DNA of 64,000 nt from Anoplopoma fimbria. Taxonomy: Eukaryota > Chordata > Actinopteri > Perciformes > Anoplopomatidae. This document shows positions 24,620 to 54,300 of this stretch, piece by piece (position 1 is the first letter of the stretch; each line of letters starts with the position of its first letter). A program made the position numbers and the translations under genes. The notes under the pieces were generated by a model that did not search any database, was not told the origin of the DNA, and saw only the letters and a list, made by a program, of their open reading frames with translations. The stretch spans positions 29,171,200 through 29,235,199 of the forward strand of contig NC_072449.1 of NCBI RefSeq assembly GCF_027596085.1, given 5' to 3'.

Positions 24620-26839
24620 CTCATCGGCGGCTGGTCAAGGATGCATTTGTCCACATCTGCTGTGTGTGTGCCTGTGAATGCAAATGTGTTCCTGACTGCA
24701 TCAAAGTCAGTATATTAATATTCATACAGCATGCCAAACCATCCAAACTCTCAGTGAGTTATTTTTATTATTGTCCATCTTTACCTCTTCTCAATTAACC
24801 TAAACTTTATTACAATCCTCATATCATACATGAATATGACATACATGATACAATGTCTCGCTAAAGGACGCTTTGACAGTAAGAGCCGGGAATGGAACCT
24901 AAAACCTTGTGGTTAAAGAGCGACCCACTCTGAGCAACAGACGCCACAAGTTTTTATATTTATTGTTTTTCTGATCACAGTCTCCTGTAGCTCCACAATA
25001 CATCCAAGTACATACGTTAATATTCAAATTTGAATGTGCGTGTGTAGACATTATAAGGATTTGAACAAAATATACCAGGTTACATGAAGATGGCCCTCAC
25101 AATGTTCTCCACAGTAACCGGTCTTACACTTGAGAATTGGTTGTGACAAAAGTCTATATAAGGGGAATATGTGATATTTGTCTGCAAGGTGCACAAAAAA
25201 CTTGAATTATGCTGCACAAGCTGTTTGATGGGATCTGATGGGGACATCGTAGGCTTAGATCTGTGGATGTCCATAGTTTAGTAAAATTTTAATAATTTCT
25301 AATTTACCTCCTAAATGTCTGAGTCCTGCACTCGGGCATGGGAGCAGTTATGGTTCTGCTGCTGAAGTGAAGGAGATGTGAGATGTGAAACATAACACTT
25401 GTTTGTTTGTATGTCACACTTGTATTTTTTTGTTTTTGGAGCACATCCTCTCCACAAATGTCCCTTCACTATTTGACATTTTTATGCCCCTACAAATGCC
25501 ACTGTGGGTTAATGATGTAGAGAATGGGCCGGTGTACAGCTCCGCTTAGCCTCAGCTGATATCATTAATATCAGAAATAAGTATGAAGATGGTCAGAGGC
25601 GGGATTGCTCAGTGGGCCAAAATAATTCCAATTAATAAAGTTTAACTTGACAAATGTTAACTGCAGGACAAGACTTAATTCCCAAAACCTACTTGAACAC
25701 TTCACTATTTCAAACAAATCACAGATGCAGTCTGTTAAAAGTGCTTTCAGTTTCTCATCTGAGGATGTACGTTGCTTTCTGAGCTTTAAAAAACAACCAG
25801 GTTATGTTTGAATTGTGTGCCTCAGTCTGTCAAAGCCAGGGGTGAAGGTAAAGAACAGAGTAAATAAATGGAAGGGGTTGGTTTTCATTTTGTAGAACAA
25901 CATAAAAAAAACCTCTTAATGTCTCGTTTTGCAGAAGAAACAACTCAGCACCAAGGGAACAAACATCATTCCATATGTTGTTCACTTATATGCGACATTT
26001 CAGGCTGAAACAAGACACTTTATAAGCTGTTTTTTGTTATTTCTCTCTGTCTGTTTGTATGTGTGTGTGTGTAATATATGCATTCTCTTCACCACACAGT
26101 TACCACATGCACACTCTCTCTCTCTCTCACACACCTCACATACGTTCTGGTGGAAGTTATAACGGCAGAATGACGTCACTGTATCCAGTTTGTAAATGGA
26201 GATCTGTTATTAAAACCTGAAACAGGCGTTTGTGTCCTGTAATGTATATCACCATGTAGTTATACTGCTTCAAGATCAGTAGGATTGAAACTAAGCATAT
26301 TTACATATTCAAGTTCTGCACAAATTAGAGGTACTTGTACATTACTTGAGTATTTCCATTTACTTCTGCCCCACTACATCTTAGTGTGAAATATTGTACT
26401 TTTAACTTTTGTCTGACAGCTTGAGTTACTTTATAGATTCAGATTGCCTCCAAAATTGGTGATTTCAGTGATAATAAAATGAACAATGTTTACCTCTGTG
26501 ATGTAGTGGAGTAGAAGTATAAAGAGACATAAAATAGAAAAATAAATAATAAAGTACAAGTAGCTCAAATTGGTAGCTAAGTAAAGTACTTGGCTTTATT
26601 GGTTTCCATTCATTTCCATAAAGTATTAAAACAAATTAACCTGAAACTCGCATTTGTGGGATTAAACAAAGTTTACATTCATTTAAACAAAGTAATGTTT
26701 CTGTTTTGCTGATGAATTATCATGAATGGATCCCAGAATATAAACAACTATACATGGTAAAAAGATTAATTAATGTTATGCATGAAATAATTGAGCATTT
26801 TTTCAGAAGTAGCTTGAGAAAGTACTGACTTTATATCTG
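24620..26839. other. Intergenic spacer, no gene seen
   Basis: AT-rich sequence with one dispersed repeat (26310-26460), short (TG) and (TC) runs near 26060-26130, and no exon-like or conserved coding segment on either strand. Confidence 0.6.
26310..26460. repeat. Dispersed 'tactcaagtactgt' teleost repeat, copy 6
   Basis: gaggtacttgtacattactt, gagtatttccatttacttct, ccactacatcttagtg, aaatattgtacttttaac, tgacagcttgagttac follow the family order. Confidence 0.6.
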
Positions 26840-26902
26840 CATGATGAGGGCGCTACGTCACATGATGAGGGCGCTACGTCACATGATGAGGGCGCTACGT
26901 CA
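26840..26902. repeat. Three perfect 21-bp direct repeats, each with TACGTCA
   Basis: Copies at 26840-26860, 26861-26881 and 26882-26902. Each unit starts CATGATGAGG and ends GCTACGTCA. TACGTCA is a CREB/ATF half-site type sequence. The array stands at the left edge of a GC-rich block. Confidence 0.95.
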
Positions 26903-27060
26903 CTCTGCTCTGTGATAAGCCACGCCCCCTCCCCCCTCCCCCTCCCCCCCCCTCCCCCGATCATCTTGGCCCCAAAAATGGCGACGTGACTCGGATTTGG
27001 TTCATGAACGCGTCAAGCTCCCGACAGACATCAACACCGGAAACCAAATACCTTTAAAGA
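26903..27060 (+). promoter_or_regulatory. GC-rich promoter-like block upstream of hif3a
   Basis: gccacgccccctcccccctc (Sp/KLF-type boxes) then AAAATGGCG (YY1-type, 26976-26984) overlapping GACGTGAC, which contains an ACGTG core. It is sharply bounded by AT-rich DNA on both sides. No coding exon was found beside it; it may be a distal promoter or enhancer of hif3a, 0.7-0.9 kb upstream of the ATG. Confidence 0.45.
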
Positions 27061-27569
27061 AATAAAAGCTCTGTCAGGGGGAAATAATAATAATAATTAT
27101 TATATTCCTTTATTGATCAAGTGTTGCAGCAGTTTTTATAATTATAATTTATAAATAATTTATAAATATATAAGTAATTATTCTGTGATCTTATGGCCTT
27201 CTTTTCCCCTCTCTCTCCCTCTATATTGAAGATTGTGAACAAACATAATTTATAATTAGTATAAGTATTTATAATTTTATATAATTTATAGCACAATTCT
27301 TTACACAATTTCTGTGTGTAAAAAAGTAAAATATGACACGTAAATAAATTAAATATTAAAGATAAGTTGTCTTAACATATTAATAAACTCTAACATGAAA
27401 AAAAGTAAATATAGTTTAATCAGGGACTACAGAAAGTCATTCTTTATTTTTATAATTTTTGTTTTTTTCTTTTATCTAATTTTGAATTATATATAGTTTA
27501 AAACAGGATGTTGTATGTTCATCTTTTTGTTTGTGTTTAATTTACAAAAATGTACATTTCTACTAGAAA

Positions 27570-27735
27570 ACATTAAAGTTTGTGAAGGCATGTTTCCTCC
27601 CGGAAGCCTTCCAGCGGAGCACACATGACGCGGGTTCGACCGGAAGCAGCGTCCTCACAGGTGCGCGCTTGACCCAGCGGACGGTTCTGTAAACAGAGAA
27701 ACAAAGAGCAGAACCTGTGGAGCAGCTCAGAGAAC
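27570..27735 (+). promoter_or_regulatory. Probable core promoter / 5' UTR of hif3a
   Basis: GC-rich segment directly before the ATG with two CCGGAAG ETS-type sites (about 27600 and 27640) and CpGs (cacatgacgcgggttcgacc, ggtgcgcgcttgaccc). No TATA box. AT-rich DNA at 27060-27560 separates it from the upstream GC block. Confidence 0.5.
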
Positions 27736-45313
<17,578 letters not shown>

Positions 45314-46330
45314 CAGAGCTCCTTTTCCAATCAAGAGTTGCCGTGAAGTTCTGCACTCAAACCTCCGGACGCAAATAAAGCCTGACGCACGCTGTGTAAC
45401 CACGCTGTGAGGTCCGACGTGACCTCCATGCTTTTTTAGCCGAACCAGGAAAGGTCCAAGTAAGAACTGATGACAGATTGTGAAGAAGGTAGGAGGTACT
45501 GCAGTCTCAATCGTTCATTTAATGTGAGAAACCAGCAGGTGTCCGGAACTGTTTCTCTGTGCAGCTAAATGGAATTCATCCCAGCTTTCACAATTATCAC
45601 ATTTAATCCGTTACAGTGTCATTATTCAGACATGATGCACAGGATCTCCCATAGTGCTCTGCTTTAACTTTGAGCCAACGTCCGTCAAGTATGAACAGGT
45701 GTATTCTTTTTTTTATCAATCTCTCTGCCAAGAAAAACAAGACAAGAAAAAACATCTTGTGAATATCAGTGGCAGTGTTTATTTTAGTGGCATGTTTTTA
45801 CCGTTATTTGTATTCTTATACGCTCTGAACTATTATTATGTGTTATCCAAAACCATGTTGGTCTCATGCCGTTTGTTTTAATCTACCTGTGGTGCTAGCT
45901 GGGCGGGGTTTACTTTATCCAACGCCCCCTATAAGAGTAATCACATGTTTGGTGGCAGACTGGTTGTGTTTACCACAGAGGAAACTAAGTGAGCTAAACA
46001 AATAAATAAATGGTTTGGTTTGTCCTTTTTATTATAATTAAATCAAATTAGGAAATAAAATGGGATTACAAACAGATAAAAGCAGTAAATGTTTTTTTTA
46101 AAGTAGCAACAGCTTGTTCATGCACACTTTAGAAATGCATTCAAAACATTAGTAATGTCTCAAATATGAGTTTGATTTTATGACCTAAACATACTAGAGT
46201 AGACTTGTATTTTACAGTTGTATCATTTGATGAGTATATCGTATTGTGTGTCATATGGTGATGCTACTACACTTATTATTTGGCCTTATACTTCTTGTTG
46301 TAATCTATAAATAAACCCTTAAACTGCCAA
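45314..46330 (+). terminator. hif3a 3' UTR with two AATAAA signals
   Basis: AATAAA at 45374-45379, only 61 bases after the stop, and again at 46310-46315 after about 1 kb. The two could give short and long 3' UTR forms. Nothing coding in between. Confidence 0.6.
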
Positions 46331-48500
46331 CTGTCCGAGTTCAATTTAAATGATCTATTTTTTGTTTATTTCAAACAAGTTCTTTGTGGCTTTTATCATT
46401 TTCTTTTACAGTTTTATCCTGTTTGCATTCTTAAGCTAAAAGCTGTTGAGAAGAAGCTCGTTCGGGGAGAAGTCGCGCTGAACGTTTCATCTTCCCAGAA
46501 ACGGAAGAAATCATGTGAATGTGCCGTGAAGGGTTTTAACTAAAACGCAAAAATGGAAAAACAGCCAACAACCTTCAATAGAAATATAACTATGCTGGTA
46601 AAAATGTGCTTCATTTCCTAAAAAAATAGTAGTGGGCATAGGTAAAGACAAAGACAAAGTAATAGGAAAACATTTAGAATTTCTGATTGTTAACACTGTC
46701 TTTAAAAAAGCGGTTGAGCCTGGTATAACAGCTGCTATTAACAACCAAAACAACAGATAGATCTATAAATGCTAATATGGATCATCAATGATCGGCAATT
46801 AGTGTCGGCGGCAAAAAAAAGTGACAAAGGCTTCCTTTTTTCTTTTGTGCCGATCCAATCCGTGACTCTGATCCATGACACAATCCAACCGTGAGTTTTA
46901 TCATCCGTTGTACCACTACTCACCAGTGTGTAACAATTTCATCAAGTCACACACTGGTGACTTGAAACCAGTGGTGGAAGACGTACTTAGATTTACTACT
47001 TTGCATTAAGTACCAAAAGTAAATGTACTTATTATTCAGGATGGCCAATTTCAGATTAATATATATAGTCTAGAGGGTATTGCTAAATTAAAATAAAAAA
47101 TACATTCATGTGGTGATCACTTTCAAGTTGCAGCTGGTAATGGTGTAACTCATTTTATTCATATACTGCTGGGTAGCTTAACCTTTAATAAAACATAATA
47201 CTGATTCATTTGATTAGTTAGTCTGTTTGGAATTATTTATCTGACTTTGCAAAGTAACTTAAGTTATATCTAGAGTATTGAGGTATCCACTTAAAATGTC
47301 CGAGGCACACCTCACCCATAATTATTTTAAAGAATTAATTGATTTATCGAATTGAATATTAAACAAATACCTTAAACATTGTGCAACATTGTGTAACTGT
47401 GGTACGGCGGCACACAGCAGATGAACGTCTGTTTTTTTTATCTAACACCTGCTTTCTGCAGAGTGAGAGCATGAAGCTCGACCCTAAAGCACAGCCTATA
47501 AAGCCTTCAGTGGTTCAAGCACCTGACTGACACTTACACAAGTGAAATGTCAAAACTACTTTTAGCCATGGAGCCTAGAGAGTATTATTTCAAAGTGTTG
47601 TTTTTATTTTATTTTATTTCTGACTCCTTCAGTATTGATGCATTAAGTTTTATTCTACTCAATAAGTCATTGTTTATTTCTCACATGTTACTGAGCTAAG
47701 AGTAATTTTGAATCTGTCATGATTTTACTTTTCATTCTTTGATTTTTGTTTTATTACTGAGTGATTAATTCAAAATGAAAATGTTGAAGTGATTTTCATT
47801 CATGTATTAATGTGTAATCCCATATGCTCTTGTAATCATAATTGGTTAAAATGAGTAAATGAGATAATCTTGGTTTTAAAAACTTTGGTCTGATCATTGT
47901 CAGAGTCAGCAAAGGAAACAGGTGGTAAGTGCAGATTTTTGCAACAATGGTGACTGACTGATGTTTCACCAGACAGGAGCTTAAGAAATTAGTGTTTTCT
48001 TAAAGAAGTCTGTCAAAAATTGTACACAGCGTGTATTGGAGTAGAATGATAAAGTAGCATAAAATGGAAATACTCAAGTACAAGTAGCTCAAAATTGGAT
48101 TTAAGTACACACTAAGAAAAAAAACTCTAAGAAGAATAACTGTGAAAAAATTGGCAAAAGTACCAGTAGAAAGATTTTAAGATGGATCCTGTCAAATTAC
48201 AGCAAATAACATTTTGACAAAATGACATGTAATAAACTGTTAAAAATACAGAGCAGGTGTCATAGTTAAAATGAATTCAATTACAGTATATTGTTAATAC
48301 AAGTTCATTAAACCTTTGAAAACTGACATTGAGATGAAATACCCTAAAAACGAGAACCTTTCAGGTTTTTTTCTCTGTAATTTTAGTGTATTTTTTGTTA
48401 CTTCATGAAACAAGCCAGTACAATAAATAAAAAAATATCTATTAAAATGCAATAGGTACTTACCACCAAAGAAGTCTGCAAATGTCTGCATAAACAATTC
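46330..48500. other. Intergenic spacer, repeats only
   Basis: AT-rich. Holds fragments of the 'tactcaagtactgt' family at 46970-47035 (starts cagtggtggaagacgtactt) and 48030-48115 in opposite orientation. No exon-like segment. Confidence 0.55.
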
Positions 48501-48749
48501 CTTATAAATGTTAAAGAATAGTATTTCATAAAAAATGTCATTGTATGATATAAAAAAATGTCATCAAATAGAGCGTCAAAGTCACAGCATATTATGTCAG
48601 AAAAATGTCATAGTGTGGTATTTCTAAAAGAATGGCATAAAGAAATCAGAGTATAGCATGTCATAAAAATGGTATAGCACAGTATGTCTTAAAAAATGAC
48701 ATAGTATAGTATGCAATAAAAACTATAACAAAAAATTCATAGTATAGTA

Positions 48750-49085
48750 TGTGTCAGAGCCTGGCTTTCAGGCTGCATCAGAAATGGGAGATCAGACGAG
48801 TTTAAAGATAATAAATAAGCATATTTATTCACAAAATAACAATAATAAGGAACAAATATGGAAGTCAGTAATCACTCATGTATGCATGAATGGATGTGAG
48901 AAAAATGTCTACAGCGAACAAAACAAAACTGGAGCAGCGCCAGCAGGGGGAGAGACATGGACTCTCTGGGAAGGTGGTGAGCTTTTATTTCAGGAACCGC
49001 ACAGGGACCAGGTGTGGCTCATGAAACTGATGACCCAGATTCTACAGGACAAAGAAGAGCCGGAAACTAATGGAAACAGGAGTAT
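48750..49085 (+). repeat. 300-bp unit C, copy 1
   Basis: Shares with 49365-49665, in order: gtttaaagataataaata, tattcacaaaataac, gtgagaaaaatgtctacagc, aaaacaaaactgga, gtggtgagc, caggaaccgcacagggacca, ggtgtggctcatgaa, ctacaggacaaagaagagcc, acaggagta. A 124-codon frame over it is accidental. Confidence 0.8.
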
Positions 49086-49364
49086 AGTGTGCCAAAAATG
49101 TTTTATTCAAAACGTCATAGTATAGTTCATAAAATAAATTGTACAGTGTGTTGTAAAAATGGTCAATAAAAGTCACAGTATTGTATGTGATGAAACAATC
49201 TTAGTATAGGATGCCAAAAAAAATCAAGAAAAATGTAATTATCTGAAACAGAAGTTAAACCTGACATTGTTTGAATTGTATTATTACATTTGGTTTAATA
49301 GTCATAATAAAGTATATCACACACATTTAATTCAAAAGTCATAGTATGATTCGTCATAAAAAAG

Positions 49365-49665
49365 TTTCAGCCGAGCTGTTAGACTGATGAAGAAATGGTA
49401 GATTTGACAAGTTTAAAGGTTATAAAATATTATATTTATTGACAAAATAGAGGACAAACAGTCAGTCATCAGTCATGTGTGAATGTGAGAAAATGTATGC
49501 AGCAAATAAAACAAAACAGATGTAGTGCCAGTGAGAGAAGAGAGAAGAACTATGTGGGAAAGTGGTGATCAGGAACCACAACAGGACCAGGTGTGACTCA
49601 TGAAGCTGACCACACGGATCCTACAGGACAAAGAAGAGCCTGAGACTGAAGGACACAGGAGTACA
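49365..49665 (+). repeat. 300-bp unit C, copy 2
   Basis: Second diverged copy in the same orientation about 615 bases downstream of copy 1, sharing gtttaaaggttataaaata, gtgagaaaatgtatgcagc, caggaaccacaacaggacca, ggtgtgactcatgaa, ctacaggacaaagaagagcc. Confidence 0.8.
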
Positions 49666-50059
49666 TTTAAAAGAATCATGGTTTACTGTGTCATAAAAAT
49701 GGTCTTAGAATATTTATAGTAATGTGGCTCATTCAAATATGTCATAAAAATATTATAGTATGGTATGGCATAAAAGTATCATTCATTTTTTTTTATAGTT
49801 TAATGTCATAAAAAAATTGTTGTAACTTGTCATAGAATGCCACAAAAATGTCATTAAAAACAGTCCTGGCATTATATGTCATAAAAATGTGTATGGTATG
49901 TCATAAATATTCCATTAAAGGTCATAATATAATACATAATAAAAAATGTTATTTAAAAAGTGATGAGTATAGTATGTCACAAAATGAATCGTATATGTTA
50001 TTAATGATACTCATAAAAGAGTCATAGCAACCCATTGAAATTCCTGAAAAATGCCACAG

Positions 50060-50940
50060 AAGTAATTTGTCTTTAAACAGGGGCGATGAGAAAGGAAGAG
50101 AGAAATCTTTAGAAGAAGATCTTTAATATTTCCGCGTAAATGTTATATGCCATCATCTTTGTTCACCTTTTTTCATATGTATGGCCAATATCTCACAATA
50201 CGTTTTCCGGTCCAATAGCTGGCAGTATGCATCTTATAAGCCACTGAAAGAAGAAGAAATAAGAGCTATTATTATTAGTTATTTTAAGGGCTATTCATGT
50301 GTTTTTAATGGGAAGTTAAATTACACCAAATCAAAGACATCTCTTTCCCAACGTAAGTCTGTGGGAAGACATTTAAGAATGATTCAGATATAAACTAAAC
50401 ATTTTGCACAGCTCAACCTGAAACTGTGCTTCATCTTTTTAGCATTGTCAATAAAAATGTTTTGTAGAAAGATTTAGCATTACTCTATGAACTGGATGTT
50501 TGACCTATAACAGAAATACAGAAATATCATACATCTTTTGATTATTCTTGTCAAGTTATATATACATAAGTGTAAGTTTACGAGGAAAATACCTATTTTT
50601 GCTTTTTACAAAGAGTTTGAAATGTATATAAAAACTATTAAATGCTGTGCCAACAAAAGGGCCATAAAAAACATAATGGCATGCATTTCCTGTGATATAT
50701 GTATGCAATTATACAATCAGAAGTCTTGCCTTACTGTCCCCTCTTTCTCTTTCTTTATATCATTCATATGTTTTACTATTTTAATCTTTTATCCTTTCAT
50801 TTCTGTCTTTGTCATCCTCTGAGGTTTCCCCTGGAATGTTAGTTTGAATGTATATATTTTGTATTTTGCTGTTTCTTATTGACTATGTGAAGTTGTGCTG
50901 GTGCAATTCTTCAATAATTAAAAACTTAAAATCTAAATAA
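50060..50940. other. Intergenic spacer upstream of ech1, nothing recognised
   Basis: AT-rich sequence; a 70-codon frame at 50181 and a 94-codon frame at 50538 show no family motifs and have AT-driven composition. Confidence 0.5.
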
Positions 50941-50944
50941 GAAG

Positions 50945-51050
50945 TGTTGTTGTGGTCCTCGGTACCACGTGACGGACCCGGAAGTTGTAATTCCACGATT
51001 GGCCGCTACGTCAAACCCCGGCGCTGTTCCCGTGGCTTGATGAGGAATAC
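50945..51050 (+). promoter_or_regulatory. ech1 promoter cluster
   Basis: Within 80 bases: CACGTGAC E-box (USF/TFE type; also an ACGTG core), ACCCGGAAGTTG ETS site, GATTGGCC inverted CCAAT box, and CTACGTCA CRE-like half-site, in CpG-rich DNA about 300 bases before the ech1 ATG. No TATA box. The cluster fits a housekeeping metabolic gene. Confidence 0.65.
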
Positions 51051-51187
51051 TACATGTTTTTCTGGCTGCTTCATAGTTTGGTAGTCTGTCTCTAGCAGAG
51101 ACTGTATATAATAACACAACAAGGTTAACTTAGGGTTACTTAGCCTCAGCTAGCCTTAGCACAGCTGTATGCCAACACTGTGAAGAG

Positions 51188-51238
51188 CATTACATTACAT
51201 TACATTACATTACATTACATTACATTACATTACATTAA
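51188..51238. repeat. (TTACA)n array in the probable ech1 5' UTR
   Basis: About ten tandem pentamers, the reverse complement of the (TGTAA)n SINE/LINE tail at 13.2 and 15.3 kb. Between the promoter cluster and the ATG at 51304. Confidence 0.95.
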
Positions 51239-51303
51239 GAGCACACTGAGCTGCAGACAGGAGCAGCAGATCACTGATATCTGAAGATCACTGATATCTG
51301 GAG

Positions 51304-54300
51304 ATGTTGTCGCTGGTCCTCAGGTCTCTCACCAAATGTAAGTCCCAATGTTTAGCTCGTTTGTTGTGTAATCGTGATCTTAAATGAAAATGTGTTGTAA
51401 TGTTATAACACTTCACAATGCACCTGATGTTATCTCTACTAGTGTGTACAGGAAGTATTATGTAACTAAGCTTTGCAGGACAATGCAGGTGAAAGGTCAG
51501 CAGCAGTCATGCTGTCCTGTAGAGCTCATCTGGGCTGTGACCAGTGCTGGAGGCAGGATTCAGATCCTTTATAGAAGTACTCATACCTTTGTAAAAATAC
51601 AGGTAAAAGCTACAAACAGAAGTCCTGCAGTGTAAGTTAAGTGTGTATGTAAGTGTGTTAGTGTAAGTTAAGTTAACTCAGTTAACTGTGAGGAAGGTTA
51701 ACTTGATATGAAACCGTCTCAATACTGAGGCTCTACATGACCTTCATAAGTAAACGAGAACATCTGTAAGACTATTGCCTATTTAGTTATTCTATCATTG
51801 CTGCTAATAGTTCCTTGTAATACATTTTAAGCAAAAGTATTTAAGTATATTCAGGAAAGTGTACATAAAGGTAAAAGTACTACTTTGTGCATTGTTTAAA
51901 GACCTAATAAACATTAATGAGTCTTGCAGAGCATACCTACTGCATATCTTATTGAGGTAAAACAACAACATTACCTGCATTATATCACATAGATTAATAC
52001 TATTTATAATCCACAGACTCTACATACAGAGGTGCACTAATGCACATAGATAAAAAGTGTGAAAATGATTGTAGCAGTAAGTTTAATAAAGATGTATTGC
52101 ACTTTTTCCAGAAGTTACAAATATATAACTTGGACAGTGTTGTTGGATAGACCAGAATGTATAGTTACAGTAGCCTCTTCAGCTAACGTGCAGATCAATT
52201 CAGTGATTCATTGTCGAGTAAGTGTAGAAAATGTTAGAAAATCAAATTTGCAAAAAGCCCAAAGAAATGTTGTTCAATTGCTTGTTTTCCCAGACCAACA
52301 GTTCAAAGCTTAAAATGACTCACACAACACCGAAAAATGGCTTTCAATCTTCACAGTTGAAAACCTAAAAGTCTGGAATTGTTGCTTGAAAAATCTTTTG
52401 AGATTTATTGATCATCAAAATGTTTGCTGATTAATTTTAAGTAGAACTTAATCAAATGGTTTCAGCTCTACTTTACTCCATTTTCCCGCAGCTTTCTTTT
52501 TAATGTTACCTTTCAATTATTAACCATCTCTGTGATTTAAAAAAAAAAAAATATATATATATATATATATATGAATCGTTAGATTCTGTTTCAGGATGGC
52601 TTTCATTGGAAAGAAAAACACCCCGGATTAGGGCTACACATAAGAATTATTAATCTGTTGATTATTTCAGAAAACTTATTTAGTCCAATAAAAAGTAAAT
52701 AAACTATATGATGGTCAATCAAAGTCAATATTCCAATACACATTCGAAAGCTTGAAGCAAAATATTTGGTATTTTTGTTGAAAAGATGATTGAACTAATT
52801 ACTTGTTTATAATACAATAATAATAATTTAGTGATGATTTTCTGATAGACTCTCTGTATGGATCTCTAAATCTAAGTTACTGTTACAGTTTGTCAGCCAC
52901 AGAGGATTTCAGTCTCATTCTGTTGTTGCAGTTTTTCTGTAAGAACTGATCCTGTTGTTTGTGTCATTCTGTCTCTCTCCTCTCAGACAGGACGTCCTGG
53001 CTGCCCGGTCAAGCTGTGGTCAGGGCCATGTCGTCCTCAGGTGGAGCCAGCTCTCCTTACACCACCCTGGCCATCAGTCACCCAGCAGATTCCATCACAC
53101 ACGTAGAGTTGCACCGCCCTGAGAAACGCAACGCCATGAACAGAGCCTTCTGGAGGCAAGAATATGTTTTATTCCTATGCAATAATTTCTCTGAGACACT
53201 AAAAATTTACAAAACAAATTAACTATTTAAAAAAAAAATGTATATATAAGACATGCAGCGATCACTGGCAACCCAAAATACTGTGCAGTTTACTGCAACC
53301 GAATGTGAGATTAGCCATGGACAGACACAGAGATGCACACTCACTCACAAAGCACGCACAGGTGACTGATCGTATAATCATCCTGGCGGAGATGATAAAC
53401 AGCAACTAACCTACAAATGACTTGAAATATCTTTTAAAAGATATCAAAGCTATGAAATAACTTCACATTTGGCGCCTATTTTAGGTCAGTAAGCAAATCT
53501 CCTTATGACGGCACTTTTTAACATTTTGTCTGGAAATTACTGGATATATAATAAGAAAGTAAACCACTTTAATTCATAGTTGAAGCACTTAAAGTATTTA
53601 TATAACCGTATGTTCAACACTGATAGGAGCTCTTTATCTTTTCTCCCAGTGAGATGGTGGATTGCTTTAATGAGATAGCTGGGGACCCGGTCTGCAGAGT
53701 GGTGGTGGTTTCTGGAGCTGGGAAGGCCTTCACAGCTGGTGAGTATCAGACCGTTTGCATTTTTTTTAACAACACTATCTCCATGGTAACGTTGTATTTA
53801 TTCTCGGTGATGTGCTACCGTCCAGGTATCGACCTGATGGACATGGCCGGCGACATACTCAGTCCAGAGGGCGACGACGCGGCCAGAATAGCCTGGAACA
53901 TGAGGAAAGTAATCACCAAGTATCAGGAGACGTTCTCCGTCATAGAGAAGGTCAGACCTGAGGAGCGGTTCTGTTCATCACACTGAGGAGTTATGAGATT
54001 GGACTGGAGCATTTAAAATGTTGCATTGTCAGTGTGCGTTTTCTTTTTCTCCTAGTGTCCAAAGCCTGTCGTAGTGGCCATCCATGGAGCCTGTGTTGGG
54101 GGAGGTAGGACTTCATCATCAGCATCATCATCATCACACTGTCATGATGTTGCATTGAATTCAGAATAAAAAGACCAGGTATCACAATGTTAGATTAAAG
54201 GGTTAGCTGGCTAGCTTTGGGCTTTACTATGGTTTTCTGGTGTAACATTGCTGGCGCACTTTTAATCAATATTTTATACATTATATTATACTACACTCCA

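Larger units (their letters stand above)
20067..24620 (+). other. Probable long 3' UTR of dmwd
   Basis: No splice-linked coding frame is visible for 4.5 kb after the dmwd stop. The stretch 21360-21620 (ttatttattttatcac, mixed A/T tracts) looks like a regulatory 3' UTR. The first canonical AATAAA I found is at 24594-24599. Several 60-127-codon frames inside lack family motifs. The assignment rests on continuity only; the transcript could end earlier at a variant signal. Confidence 0.4.
48500..50060. repeat. Degenerate 'tatagtatgtcataaaaatg' satellite region
   Basis: Dozens of diverged words such as catagtatagtatgt and cataaaaatgtcat recur at irregular spacing over 1.5 kb, broken by two related 300-bp units at 48750-49085 and 49365-49665. 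No coding potential. Confidence 0.75.

Noticed and set aside
48751..49125. 124-codon frame in repeat unit C
   Set aside because: The related copy at 49365-49665 does not keep the frame, and the codon pattern is AT-driven.
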